64,000 nucleotides of DNA from contig MGDH01000022.1 of assembly GCA_001790855.1 (NCBI GenBank), forward strand, positions 1 through 64,000. Direction: 5' to 3'. The position numbers and the translations under genes were made by a program. Positions 15,738 through 24,280 of this stretch are shown in pieces; positions within the stretch are counted from its first letter, which is position 1; every line of letters begins with the position of its first letter. This stretch comes from Candidatus Schekmanbacteria bacterium RIFCSPLOWO2_02_FULL_38_14 (GTDB lineage Bacteria; Schekmanbacteria; GWA2-38-11). The notes under the pieces were generated by a model, which did not search any database, had not been told where the DNA came from, and saw only the letters and a program-made list of their open reading frames with translations.

Positions 15738-16835
15738 ATGAATAAAAAATATAACTATAATTTAAGAAAATATAAAAAAGAAGACATGAAAGAAATTTTT
15801 GAACTCATGAGATTTATCTATCCAGAAGAAAAATATAATAATTTTATTCATCGAAGGAGAAAAATGTGGGAGTGGGAGTTCTTGGAAAATCCTTTGATAA
15901 AAAAAGGGGAGGAAAAAATTTGGGTTGCTGAAGATAGCGGAAAAATTATAGGACATGTTGCAACTATGCCAGTGAAGTTGAAATGTGATGACAAATATTA
16001 CATTGCCCATTTTGCAATGGATTTAATAGTTGATAGTGCTTATAGAGGGAAAGGTATTGGACAGGGTTTAATGGAAGCTTGGAGAGATAGTAGCGAAATA
16101 GCTATTGGACTTGGCTTAACTCCTGCGGTCTTACCAATCTATTATAAGTTGGGATGGAAAGTTTTTAATACAAAAAAGGTATTGGTAAAGGTATTTAAAA
16201 GTAGAAAAATTTTGAAAAAATTAATAAAAAAAGAAAATATTTTATTGAGAACTGGAGAAAAACTAATTAATTCTGGATTAAAGGCTTTTAACTTCGTTTT
16301 GAGTAAGCCTTTAAAAGTAGATTGGAAGAGTATTTTTGAAATTTATGAATTTGATTCAAAGATTGATATTTTTTGGGAAAAAGTAAAGGATGATTATAAC
16401 ATTGCTTTGAGAAAGAGTAAGGATTATTTAAATTGGAAATATACCAATCATCCCTATTACCAGTATAAAAAGTTTTATTATATGGGAAAGGATGGAATTA
16501 AAGGATATGTAGTTTTAAGGGAATCAGAGGAAGAGGGTTATTGCGAAGGGCATATTGTAGATATGATGACAAGAGCAGATGATTTTAAATCGATGGGTTT
16601 AATGGTAGCATGGATAATTGATTATTTTAGAAAAAATGGAGTAGAATGTATTTACTTTATGACCACATGTGCAAATCAGAGAAAAGTGCTTTTAAGGAAT
16701 GGATTTTTACCTCTTAAGAGAGGTCCTGTTTTTTCTGTCTATTCCCACGATAAAGATTTGCTTAAAAGATTATGGAGTTTTAACGATTGGTTTCTAACCA
16801 AAGATTCTTCGGATTTAGAAATATCTTACATTTAA
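15738..16835 (+). CDS. GNAT-family N-acetyltransferase, probable two-domain polysaccharide-associated type
   Basis: The start was set at the ATG at 15738, just after the deacetylase stop. An upstream in-frame codon at 15702 would overlap that gene and add 12 unlikely residues. The product has 365 residues. The first half is a clear GNAT domain with the acetyl-CoA loop YRGKGIGQGLM and the LPIYYKLGW end. The second half (about 200-350) has NWKYTNHPYYQYKKFYY and ANQRKVLLRNGF and looks like a second, degenerate GNAT-like domain, as in some exopolysaccharide-cluster acyltransferases. Likely role is N-acylation of a sugar or sugar nucleotide. Substrate is unknown. Confidence 0.7.
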   Translation: MNKKYNYNLRKYKKEDMKEIFELMRFIYPEEKYNNFIHRRRKMWEWEFLENPLIKKGEEKIWVAEDSGKIIGHVATMPVKLKCDDKYYIAHFAMDLIVDSAYRGKGIGQGLMEAWRDSSEIAIGLGLTPAVLPIYYKLGWKVFNTKKVLVKVFKSRKILKKLIKKENILLRTGEKLINSGLKAFNFVLSKPLKVDWKSIFEIYEFDSKIDIFWEKVKDDYNIALRKSKDYLNWKYTNHPYYQYKKFYYMGKDGIKGYVVLRESEEEGYCEGHIVDMMTRADDFKSMGLMVAWIIDYFRKNGVECIYFMTTCANQRKVLLRNGFLPLKRGPVFSVYSHDKDLLKRLWSFNDWFLTKDSSDLEISYI

Positions 16836-16866
16836 TCCCCTTTGTAAAAGAGCCAACTTCCAGTTT

Positions 16867-18048
16867 TTAAAAATTCTGTTTTAACCTCTCTACTTTTTTA
16901 AGATATTCATAGAACTTTTTAGCCTGTTTTTCCCAAGTAAATTCTTCCTCTACTAACTCTATCCCAGAATATCCTATTTCTTTTAGGTTTCCTCGCAGAT
17001 TATAGGCTCTTAGAATTCCATCCTTAATATCTAAAGGATTAGAAGAATCTATAAATATTCCACATTTCCTTTCTTTTATTATCTGAAGGTGAGCATCAAT
17101 TTTGGTTAAAATTACAGGCTTCCCCATAGCCAGATATTCCATAAGTTTTAAAGGGCTACTCATTCTCCACCAAAGAAGATCAGGTAAAGGCAAAAGGCCT
17201 ACATCACACATACCTATAAAGATTGGGACAATATCGTATTCTACAGGGTCATGAATTATTATATTATTTTCAAGCCCATTTTCTGCCACAAAACGTTTAA
17301 GTTCATTTTCCACATTTCCTCTCCCGAGTATAAAGAAACATAATTCTGGTATTTCATCTCTTAAAAGTTCTACAGCCTTGACAGCATCAGCAATCCCCCT
17401 TGATATACTTATTCCACCATGATACATAACAACAAATTTATCCATTAATTTAAATTTCTCTCTTAAGCTTTTTACAGATTTTGGATTGAAAAGCTTCAGA
17501 GAGACACCCGATGTCCATATCCCCATTCGTTCTTTTTCTATTCCATAATCCTTAGCAATTTTATCTCTGTAAAGTGGAGTAATAACCGTAAATCCATCAA
17601 ATAAATATTTACATAAGTAAATTGATAATTTAAATCTTAAGATATGAATTTTATCCTGAATTCCAAATGTATCAACAGGAATACTTCTTATGTCTAATAC
17701 AAACTTTGTTTTTATAATCCTGAGTTTAGATAATATATTGAAAGGAAACGTTGTTAACACGCAGTAGTGGTCAAGAATAACGTAATTATAATCCTTAAAT
17801 ATTACTTTGAATAAAAGGTAGAAAAATAGTGAAAATTGAAATGAAATACTTGATAAAAAAAAATTTCTTGGATATGGAAGAAAAGATACGTCCAAGTTTT
17901 CAACAGAGAGCGATTTCTTGTTTTTTAATGCTGGAATGAGTAATTTTACTTTATTGCCAAGCTTTTTTAACTCAAAGGCCATTTCTTGCCAAGTGGCAAT
18001 ATCGAGATTTTCATTAAAGTCAGTTTGAGTTATCCAGATAATTCTCAT
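16867..18048 (-). CDS. GT4-family glycosyltransferase
   Basis: This 393-residue protein has the two-domain GT-B layout. The C-terminal donor-binding half is clear: VMYHGGISISRG, then SSPLKLMEYLAMGKPVILT, which holds the acidic residue that contacts the nucleotide sugar. WTSGVSLKLFNPK marks the domain boundary. It is a retaining, cytoplasmic sugar transferase building the island's glycan. It converges with the acetyltransferase gene across 31 bp and stands alone in its orientation. Donor and acceptor cannot be inferred. The ATG at 18048 has no clear ribosome-binding site, a common feature in this island. Confidence 0.85.
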   Translation of the reverse strand: MRIIWITQTDFNENLDIATWQEMAFELKKLGNKVKLLIPALKNKKSLSVENLDVSFLPYPRNFFLSSISFQFSLFFYLLFKVIFKDYNYVILDHYCVLTTFPFNILSKLRIIKTKFVLDIRSIPVDTFGIQDKIHILRFKLSIYLCKYLFDGFTVITPLYRDKIAKDYGIEKERMGIWTSGVSLKLFNPKSVKSLREKFKLMDKFVVMYHGGISISRGIADAVKAVELLRDEIPELCFFILGRGNVENELKRFVAENGLENNIIIHDPVEYDIVPIFIGMCDVGLLPLPDLLWWRMSSPLKLMEYLAMGKPVILTKIDAHLQIIKERKCGIFIDSSNPLDIKDGILRAYNLRGNLKEIGYSGIELVEEEFTWEKQAKKFYEYLKKVERLKQNF

Positions 18049-18384
18049 GAAAACGAACTGTTATTATATTTCTTTTACTTTGTGTAAAATATTATGAAAA
18101 AGCAGAAATGATTGCTTTTTGAATTTTAATTGACTGAAATATAACTGATATAGGGTTATTAATCAACAAAAATGAATTAGTAATTAATACTTAGTTTATC
18201 ATGAATTTTTTAAGTTTTCTAAAAAAATATTATAAATTAACTTTATTTTGATTATAAATTTTATATTTACAAAGCAATTTTAGATATGATTGAGAATAAT
18301 AAAAGGATTTTAAAAGTAATTATGTGTTATTTTATAGATTTAAAAGAATTACAAATAAAAAATTAAATTAAAAAAGGAGGTTGT
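18049..18384. other. Divergent, extremely AT-rich intergenic region
   Basis: These 336 bp lie between two divergently read genes. No ORF, hairpin or repeat copy is seen. The ribosome-binding site GGAGG at 18376-18380 serves the plus-strand gene. Promoters must be here but cannot be distinguished from the background. Confidence 0.4.
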
Positions 18385-19275
18385 GTGAGAATTTTAGTAA
18401 CTGGGGCGAGTGGAATGTTGGGCAGCGATCTTTGCAAATTATTTTCTGAAAAATACGAAATATTGGCTACGGATCTTTCAAGTCGGATATCGCAAAAGTG
18501 GAATTGTGGTGCAAAAATTATGGAAATGGATGTAAGAGACTATGAAAAAATAAATTCTGCTTTTCAATTATTCAGGCCTGATTTTGCAATCCACTTAGCT
18601 GCAAAGACTGATGTTGATGGATGTGAAAGTGATGTTGATGGGGCTTATGGAACAAATACGATTGGAACAAAAAACATAGCGTTAGCGTGCAGGAAGTTTA
18701 ATTCGGTTATGGTATATATTAGTACGGGAAGTGTTTTCGATGGTGAAAAAGAAGTTCCCTATACTGAGTTTGACATACCAAATCCTATGAGTATTTATTC
18801 TAAGTCTAAATACGAAGGTGAATTGATGGTTCAAAAACTTTTAAATAGATTTTTTATTTTTAGAGCAGGATGGATGTTTGGTGGAGGAAAGGAGGATAAG
18901 AAATTTGTTGCGAAGATATTGGATTTGGCAATGGCAAGAGATGAACTAAAAGTGGTGAATGATAAATTTGGGTCTCCAACTTATACAAAAGATATTTCAA
19001 AAGGAATAATGACTATGATAAATTCTGAAGTGTATGGGCTATATCATATGGTTAATCCTGGATATTGCTCAAGATACGAATGCGCAGAAAAAATATTAGA
19101 GTTTGCAAAAATTCAGAAATGCAGACTTATCCCTATCAATTCAGATGAATTTCCACTTCCAGCTAAAAGACCAAGAATGGAAGCTTTAAGAAACTACCAT
19201 TTGGAACTTATTGGAATGAATATCATGAGACCATGGAAAGAAGCACTCGAAGAATATATAAATGAGATAGCTTAA
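18385..19275 (+). CDS. dTDP-4-dehydrorhamnose reductase-like SDR (RmlD/RfbD family)
   Basis: This 296-residue protein opens with LVTGASGMLGSDL, the NAD(P)-binding GxxGxxG, and carries YSKSKYEGE as the YxxxK catalytic pair. Full-length RmlD proteins are 280-300 residues. The family reduces dTDP-4-dehydro-L-rhamnose to dTDP-L-rhamnose. However rmlA, rmlB and rmlC are not in the window, so another 4-keto-sugar is possible. The start is GTG at 18385 with GGAGG 4 bases upstream. The following glycosyltransferase gene begins 27 bp after the stop and is probably co-transcribed. Confidence 0.7.
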   Translation: MRILVTGASGMLGSDLCKLFSEKYEILATDLSSRISQKWNCGAKIMEMDVRDYEKINSAFQLFRPDFAIHLAAKTDVDGCESDVDGAYGTNTIGTKNIALACRKFNSVMVYISTGSVFDGEKEVPYTEFDIPNPMSIYSKSKYEGELMVQKLLNRFFIFRAGWMFGGGKEDKKFVAKILDLAMARDELKVVNDKFGSPTYTKDISKGIMTMINSEVYGLYHMVNPGYCSRYECAEKILEFAKIQKCRLIPINSDEFPLPAKRPRMEALRNYHLELIGMNIMRPWKEALEEYINEIA

Positions 19276-19302
19276 GGATTAACTAAAAATATTTAACTGC
19301 CT

Positions 19303-20439
19303 ATGAAGATTTCTATTATAGGAATTAACGGAATTCCAGCTCAACACGGAGGATTCGAGACCTGTGTTGATAATACAAGCACAAGGTTGGCTGCAAAGGG
19401 TCATGAGCTGACAGTTTACTGCAAAAGAAGAAATATAAAATTAAAAGATAAGTTTTATAAGGGTGTGAGAGTTATAAAGCTCCCCTCCATTGGTAACAAG
19501 CATCTTGAAACCTTAAGCCATAGTTTTTTGTCTGTAATTCACCTTTTATTTAAAAAATGGGATATAATTCATATTTACGGTATAGGGAGTTCAATTTTTG
19601 CACCATTTCTGAAGATGTTAGGTAAAAGGATTGTGGTTTCTGTTGATGCCCTTGATTGGGAAAGAAAAAAATGGGGAAAAGTCGCGAGATGGTATCTAAA
19701 AAAGTCGGCTTATTTTGCTATAAAATATTCTGATGAAATGATTGTGGATTCAAAAATAATTCAGAAATTTTACAAAGATAATTTTGCAAGAGATGCAGTA
19801 TATATTCCATATGGAGCATTAGTAGGGCGGAAATGTGATGAAAAGGTTTTGAAGAAATTTAGTTTAATAAATGATAAATATCTACTTTTTGTTGGGAGAT
19901 TAATTCCTGAAAAAGGAGTCCACCACTTAATTAATGCTTATAAAAAGTTAGATACCGAACTTGATCTTGTTATTGTTGGCGGAGATTGGTTTGCAACTGA
20001 CTATATTGAGCATCTAAAAGATTTAGCCAGTGGAACAAAAACAAGATTCCTAGGGTTCGTTTACGGAGAAGATTATAACAACATTTGCAGTGGTGCATAT
20101 GTTTATATCCAACCTTCTGAAGTTGATGGAACTTCTCCATCACTTCTTGCATCAATGGGATTTGGGAACTGTGTTATTGTAAATGGAATTCCAGAAAATT
20201 TAGAAACTATCGGAGATGCAGGTTTAAGCTATAAAAATAATAATGTTGAAGATTTGAAGGAAAAAATAAAATATCTTATATTAAATCCAGAAAAAGTGAA
20301 TGAGTACAGAAAAAAGGCTGAAGACAGAATCAGGCATTACTATGATTGGGACAGGGTTTCAAAAACGCTTGAAGAGGTTTATAGAAAAATAATCAATGGT
20401 GAAAAAGTAGTTCCTGATCTTTATGAGTTTGTCAATTAG
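19303..20439 (+). CDS. GT4-family glycosyltransferase with DUF1972 N-terminal domain (rhamnosyltransferase-like)
   Basis: This 378-residue protein has the DUF1972 signature GINGIPAQHGGFETCV near its start, followed by the GT4 donor domain with FVGRLIPEKGVHHLI and EVDGTSPSLLASMGFG. DUF1972 glycosyltransferases are often rhamnosyl- or galactosyltransferases in surface-polysaccharide loci. The partner reductase upstream is RmlD-like, which makes a deoxysugar donor plausible; this is inference. It acts in the cytoplasm on lipid-linked intermediates. It converges with rpe over 49 bp. Confidence 0.8.
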   Translation: MKISIIGINGIPAQHGGFETCVDNTSTRLAAKGHELTVYCKRRNIKLKDKFYKGVRVIKLPSIGNKHLETLSHSFLSVIHLLFKKWDIIHIYGIGSSIFAPFLKMLGKRIVVSVDALDWERKKWGKVARWYLKKSAYFAIKYSDEMIVDSKIIQKFYKDNFARDAVYIPYGALVGRKCDEKVLKKFSLINDKYLLFVGRLIPEKGVHHLINAYKKLDTELDLVIVGGDWFATDYIEHLKDLASGTKTRFLGFVYGEDYNNICSGAYVYIQPSEVDGTSPSLLASMGFGNCVIVNGIPENLETIGDAGLSYKNNNVEDLKEKIKYLILNPEKVNEYRKKAEDRIRHYYDWDRVSKTLEEVYRKIINGEKVVPDLYEFVN

Positions 20440-20488
20440 TCTTGCAGTTAATTTATTTTATAGATAGAATTTCGAAATCAAGTAATCT

Positions 20489-21142
20489 TTATTGTTCGCA
20501 AGCCTTGCGAAGCATTATAATTTTTTTGACAGGGTCATCACTGTTAAAAATTTCAGATCCAGCAATTAATATATCAGCTCCTGCCATGGCAATTTGTTTT
20601 GCATTATCATTTTTTACTCCTCCATCTACAGCGAGCAAAATGCGGGAGTTTTTCTTTAATATAAGGTTTTTTAGCTCTTCTATTTTTTTTAATACATGAA
20701 AAATAAATTTTTGCCCGCCAAAGCCTGGATTTACTGACATAAGAAGGACTAAGTCAATATCAGGAAGTATGTATTTAAGGGTACTTATTGAGGTAGCAGG
20801 ATTTAAAGCTATTCCTACTTTTGATTTAAAACTTTTTATAAGCTCGATTGTTCTATGAATGTGTTTACAGGTTTCCTGATGAATTGTAATAAATTCACTT
20901 CCTGCTTTTGCAAATTGCTCGATATATCTATCTGGATTTTCTATCATCAAATGAACATCAAGTGGAAGTTTACTAATTTTTTTTAATGCAGTTATAATCA
21001 TCGGACCAACAGTTATGTTGGGGACAAAATGCCCATCCATGATATCTACATGAATTAAGTCAGCATATTGTTCAATCGGTTTTATTGCTTTTTCCAGATT
21101 GCTAAAATCTGCAGATAGTATAGAAGGTGCAATTTTTATCAT
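20489..21142 (-). CDS. rpe: Ribulose-phosphate 3-epimerase
   Basis: This cytoplasmic TIM-barrel enzyme interconverts D-ribulose 5-phosphate and D-xylulose 5-phosphate. It feeds the pentose phosphate pathway and, through sedoheptulose 7-phosphate, the heptose genes at 45.5-48.3 kb. The 217-residue protein has the family's landmarks: IAPSILSADF, HVDIMDGHFVPN, DVHLMI, SVNPGFGGQKF and VDGGV. The ATG at 21142 was chosen because GGAG precedes it by 6 bases and it gives the standard N-terminus. A start at 21154 would add four residues. It follows the PASTA-protein gene with almost no gap, so the two are an operon, as in many deltaproteobacteria. Confidence 0.95.
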   Translation of the reverse strand: MIKIAPSILSADFSNLEKAIKPIEQYADLIHVDIMDGHFVPNITVGPMIITALKKISKLPLDVHLMIENPDRYIEQFAKAGSEFITIHQETCKHIHRTIELIKSFKSKVGIALNPATSISTLKYILPDIDLVLLMSVNPGFGGQKFIFHVLKKIEELKNLILKKNSRILLAVDGGVKNDNAKQIAMAGADILIAGSEIFNSDDPVKKIIMLRKACEQ

Positions 21143-21154
21143 AGAAAGCTCCAT

Positions 21155-22123
21155 TTAAAAATTTTGTTCTATTGTTTTTATCCCATCGATGAAAATTGTT
21201 ATATAAGTTTTCCCAATAACTTCAATTAAGAGATTAATAGGTTTTCCGGGTGTGACAATTTTGTTAAATAATTCTTTGCTTCCTTTTGCATTTTTAACAA
21301 TAATTTTTACGTTTTTATTTTCACTACCATCAGGAACTTTATAGCTGAAAGGTCTAAAAGTTTTAAGAAGTTGTGGTTGAGTTCTAAATGATGTTTTATT
21401 TATTGTTAGCTTCACAACTTGGCTGTAAGTTAAGGGATATCCAGGTTTTGGATCTTGATCAAAAACTGTATCCGGAGGCTGAGTAGGTGCTGATATTTTT
21501 TTTGGTTCTACTATGTTCACATTTAATTTGTTTAAAATTTTTAAAGCCTTTTCTTCCTTAACACTAATAAGATTAGGCATTAAGAAGTTATTTTCTTTTT
21601 TGCCAAGGCTTATTAAAATGTTTACAGAATCTCCAGGGCTTCCTTTTTCATCTGATTTTGGTTCCTGTGCTATGCAAGAACCTTCAGGGTATATATTTGA
21701 ATGAACTTTTAAAATATCTCCTATCCTTAACTGCTTCTCTGTTAAAGATAATTCTATTTCTCTAAGTGATTGCCCCAAAAGATTTGGAATTAAGAGAATA
21801 CGAGGTCCTTTGCTAATTAGTATTTTAACCATTCTGCCTTTTTTTATTGTTTTACCAGGTTTGGGTTTTTGGAAAATTATATGGTATATTGGTATATTGT
21901 TATCATATCTTGTTCCTTCGACAATAGGATAAAGGTTATTTTGTCCAAGGGTTATAAGTGCTTGGTCTAGCGGTTTATTGGTAAGGTCTGGAATCGTGAC
22001 ATTTCCGCTTTTGATAACAATATTCATTACCATTAAGCCACTTGTAAGCCCAGCAATAATGAAAGTTATTATGATAAGTGAATATTTTATTAGAGTTTTT
22101 ATTAGCTTGTTTATCATTCCCAT
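21155..22123 (-). CDS. PASTA-domain membrane protein
   Basis: This 322-residue protein has one N-terminal transmembrane segment (about 12-34). Three PASTA repeats follow at about 40-105, 106-173 and 175-245, each starting with a V/IPDL, IPNL or MPNL motif and ending with a VxxxIS/NK strand. A C-terminal beta domain of about 75 residues comes last. PASTA domains bind peptidoglycan or its precursors. There is no kinase or transpeptidase domain, so this is a stand-alone envelope sensor or scaffold. It lies directly upstream of rpe, an arrangement seen in Deltaproteobacteria and Nitrospirota. Its start (ATG at 22123) could equally be the Met two codons later. Confidence 0.85.
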   Translation of the reverse strand: MGMINKLIKTLIKYSLIIITFIIAGLTSGLMVMNIVIKSGNVTIPDLTNKPLDQALITLGQNNLYPIVEGTRYDNNIPIYHIIFQKPKPGKTIKKGRMVKILISKGPRILLIPNLLGQSLREIELSLTEKQLRIGDILKVHSNIYPEGSCIAQEPKSDEKGSPGDSVNILISLGKKENNFLMPNLISVKEEKALKILNKLNVNIVEPKKISAPTQPPDTVFDQDPKPGYPLTYSQVVKLTINKTSFRTQPQLLKTFRPFSYKVPDGSENKNVKIIVKNAKGSKELFNKIVTPGKPINLLIEVIGKTYITIFIDGIKTIEQNF

Positions 22124-22213
22124 TCTATGTATTTGTTTTTAGCCATATAAACTTATCAGGAAGCTGAAATTCTGTCAATCTATAGACAGATATAGTTTTG
22201 TTTTCCATATTTC

Positions 22214-22242
22214 TTGACACCGGAACTGTTTGAAAGTATTGT
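22214..22242 (+). promoter_or_regulatory. Sigma-70-type promoter for pgpA
   Basis: TTGACA at 22214-22219 and TATTGT at 22237-22242 are spaced by 17 bases. This is a near-consensus arrangement in the divergent region upstream of the plus-strand gene. A TGTC-N8-GACA palindrome lies just upstream at 22173-22188. Confidence 0.55.
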
Positions 22243-22309
22243 TATTTGAATTTTGCTACTCTCTTTATTAGATAAAAAATATAAAATAATTAAAAGGATA
22301 TTATTTTCT

Positions 22310-22759
22310 ATGAATAATTTGATAATATTATTTACGACTGGATTTTATTCTGGGTATTTTCCTATCGCATCAGGAACTGCAGGTTCCTTTGTAGGTGTTG
22401 GTTTATATCTGTTAATGGATAGATTTATATCAGTTCCTTACTATGCAGTAGTAACTCTTGTTGTTTTTATTTTGGGTATATTAGCTTCTTCAAAAGCTGA
22501 AGTTGTTTTTGCTAAAAAAGACAGCGGAAAAATAGTAATAGATGAAATTGTTGGTTTTATGGTTACAATGTTTGCAATTCCTTCGACCTTGAAATATGTT
22601 TTGGCTGGATTTTTTCTTTTCAGGGTTTTTGATATCATTAAACCCTTTCCGATTCGAAGGTTTGAAAAACTTGAAGGCGGGCTTGGTGTTATGTTGGATG
22701 ATTTTATAGCAGGGATTTATGTTAATTTAATATTGCATGGGTGGAAATATTTAGGATAA
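22310..22759 (+). CDS. pgpA: Phosphatidylglycerophosphatase A
   Basis: This integral membrane enzyme removes the phosphate from phosphatidylglycerol phosphate in phospholipid synthesis. The 149-residue protein holds the family motifs FPIASGTAGS, IVIDEIVGF, FRVFDIIKPFPI and GGLGVMLDDFIAG, with about three to four hydrophobic segments. The ATG at 22310 follows AAGGA and gives the normal start. An upstream TTG at 22253 in the same frame would add 19 residues not expected in the family. A consensus promoter lies 70 bp upstream. Confidence 0.9.
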   Translation: MNNLIILFTTGFYSGYFPIASGTAGSFVGVGLYLLMDRFISVPYYAVVTLVVFILGILASSKAEVVFAKKDSGKIVIDEIVGFMVTMFAIPSTLKYVLAGFFLFRVFDIIKPFPIRRFEKLEGGLGVMLDDFIAGIYVNLILHGWKYLG

Positions 22760-22823
22760 TATAAAAAAGGGTAAAGAATATAAACAAACTTGAGATTAAG
22801 ACAGTTAATTTCCTTAAGATGAA

Positions 22824-22997
22824 TCATTTCTTGTTTTTCAGAAAGACATCATCAAAAATAGATCTGCTAATAGCTTTTTCAGCAATAATTTCTCCTCTGA
22901 TTTGGTATGTTCCTTTTTCGATGTCTTTTTTAAGAGCTTCTATTTTTTGGGACCTAATTTTTTGAATATCTTTTAAAATTTTCTTTGAATTTGCCAT
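22824..22997 (-). CDS. Short FlgM-like (anti-sigma-28 type) protein
   Basis: A 57-residue frame starts at the ATG at 22997, with AAGGA 9-10 bases upstream. It contains RSQKIEALKKDIEKGTYQIR followed by GEIIAEKAISRSIFDD. This matches the FlgM C-terminal sigma-binding helices (KVEELKxAIxxGxYxVDxxxIAxK). Normal FlgM is 90-110 residues, and the disordered N-terminal half is missing here. No flagellar genes are nearby. It may be a minimal anti-sigma factor or a regulator of another sigma factor. The similarity is to a short helical segment, so the assignment is moderate, but the ribosome-binding site and codon use support a real gene. Confidence 0.6.
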   Translation of the reverse strand: MANSKKILKDIQKIRSQKIEALKKDIEKGTYQIRGEIIAEKAISRSIFDDVFLKNKK

Positions 22998-23304
22998 TTT
23001 CTAGGTTCCTTTAAAAAATTAATATTTCCTTTTAAAGCTTTCTATTTTGATAACTTCTTAATCAAGAAAATAAGTTTATTAGGAATCTATCGGTTAAACA
23101 GTATTTAGTTTAAGACTTAATTCAGAATAGTAAATAATTTTAATACTAATATCTTGGGAAATAAAAAAGAATTTCAGTATCTGAAAAGCTCCAAAATAAA
23201 AAATGATTGTGATTTTTGATATTCTCATTTATTATTTAAGCAAATTACCTTGATTTATTATCAATATTTATTATGTAAACAATAAAAAATAAAGAAAATA
23301 TAAT
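22998..23304. other. Divergent AT-rich intergenic region upstream of nadA
   Basis: These 307 bp lie between the FlgM-like gene and nadA. I see no ORF, repeat copy or strong hairpin. Promoters for both genes are expected here but not resolvable. Confidence 0.4.
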
Positions 23305-24246
23305 ATGAAGAGAGAAGAGCTTTCAATATTACCAAATAATAAACTGATATCTACCATAAAAAAGTTTAAAAAAAAACACAATGCAATAATTCTTGCTCAC
23401 AATTATCAAAGAGATGAGATTCAGGAAGTTGCTGATATCTGTGGTGATTCCCTCGGACTGTCAATTGAGGCTTCTAAAACAGATGCTGAAGTAATAGTTT
23501 TTTGTGGAGTACATTTTATGGCTGAAAGCGCTTCAATTTTATCTCCCCAAAAGACAGTTATATTGCCTAGAATTGATGCAGGATGTCCTCTGGCAGATAT
23601 GGTTGACGTTCCAAGATTAAAAAAGAAAAAGGAAGAACTTGAGAACATTCCTGTAGTCTGCTATGTGAATTCTTCAGCTGCAGTTAAGGCTGAAAGTGAT
23701 ATCTGCTGTACGTCTGCTAATGCTATTAAAGTTGTGAGTTCATTAAATGATGCTGATAAAGTTTTAATGATTCCAGATAGAAATTTGGCTTTTTATACAT
23801 CAAAATTTACATCAAAAGAAATTATCCCTTGGGAAGGATTTTGTCCTACCCATCATTTGTTAAAGGTTGAGGATGTACAAAAAGCAAAAACTGAGCATCC
23901 TAATGCTCTTTTTATTGCACACCCTGAATGCACTCCAGAAATACTTAAATATGCTGACCATGTTTGCAGCACCTCAGGAATGTATAGGTTTGCTAAGGAG
24001 ACCAGTGAAAAGGAGCTTATCATAGGCACAGAGGAGGGAATTCTGTATCGCTTGAAAAAAGAGAACCCTGATAAAAAATTTTATCTTCCTGCAGAGCATG
24101 TGCTGTGCCCGAATATGAAACTTACAAGGCTTGAGGATATTGCTGTAAGCCTTGAGACCTTAGAGCCTGTAGTTAAAGTTCCTGAGGAAATAAGAGTTAA
24201 AGCATACCAGGCTTTGAAGAGAATGATAGGAATACCCAGAGACTGA
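23305..24246 (+). CDS. nadA: Quinolinate synthase
   Basis: This enzyme condenses iminoaspartate with dihydroxyacetone phosphate to quinolinate in NAD biosynthesis, using a [4Fe-4S] cluster. The 313-residue protein shows [54 protein letters not shown] and EHVLCPNMK. These include the three conserved cysteines that bind the cluster. Length fits the compact NadA type. nadB and nadC are not in the window. The ATG at 23305 is preceded only by a weak purine stretch. The CoA-transferase gene converges 34 bp downstream. Confidence 0.95.
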   Translation: MKREELSILPNNKLISTIKKFKKKHNAIILAHNYQRDEIQEVADICGDSLGLSIEASKTDAEVIVFCGVHFMAESASILSPQKTVILPRIDAGCPLADMVDVPRLKKKKEELENIPVVCYVNSSAAVKAESDICCTSANAIKVVSSLNDADKVLMIPDRNLAFYTSKFTSKEIIPWEGFCPTHHLLKVEDVQKAKTEHPNALFIAHPECTPEILKYADHVCSTSGMYRFAKETSEKELIIGTEEGILYRLKKENPDKKFYLPAEHVLCPNMKLTRLEDIAVSLETLEPVVKVPEEIRVKAYQALKRMIGIPRD

Positions 24247-24280
24247 GGGAGAAGGTGGGAAGGTCACATCGTTCTAAATC

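Noticed and set aside
21155-22123. Ser/Thr kinase or penicillin-binding protein
   Set aside because: PASTA repeats are present but no kinase or transpeptidase domain is encoded in or next to the gene.
22173-22188. Additional activator site TGTC-N8-GACA upstream of pgpA
   Set aside because: The spacing is 8 rather than 9, the flanking TGTCGG...TTTAGACA bases are not shared, and the nearby promoter is sigma-70-type.
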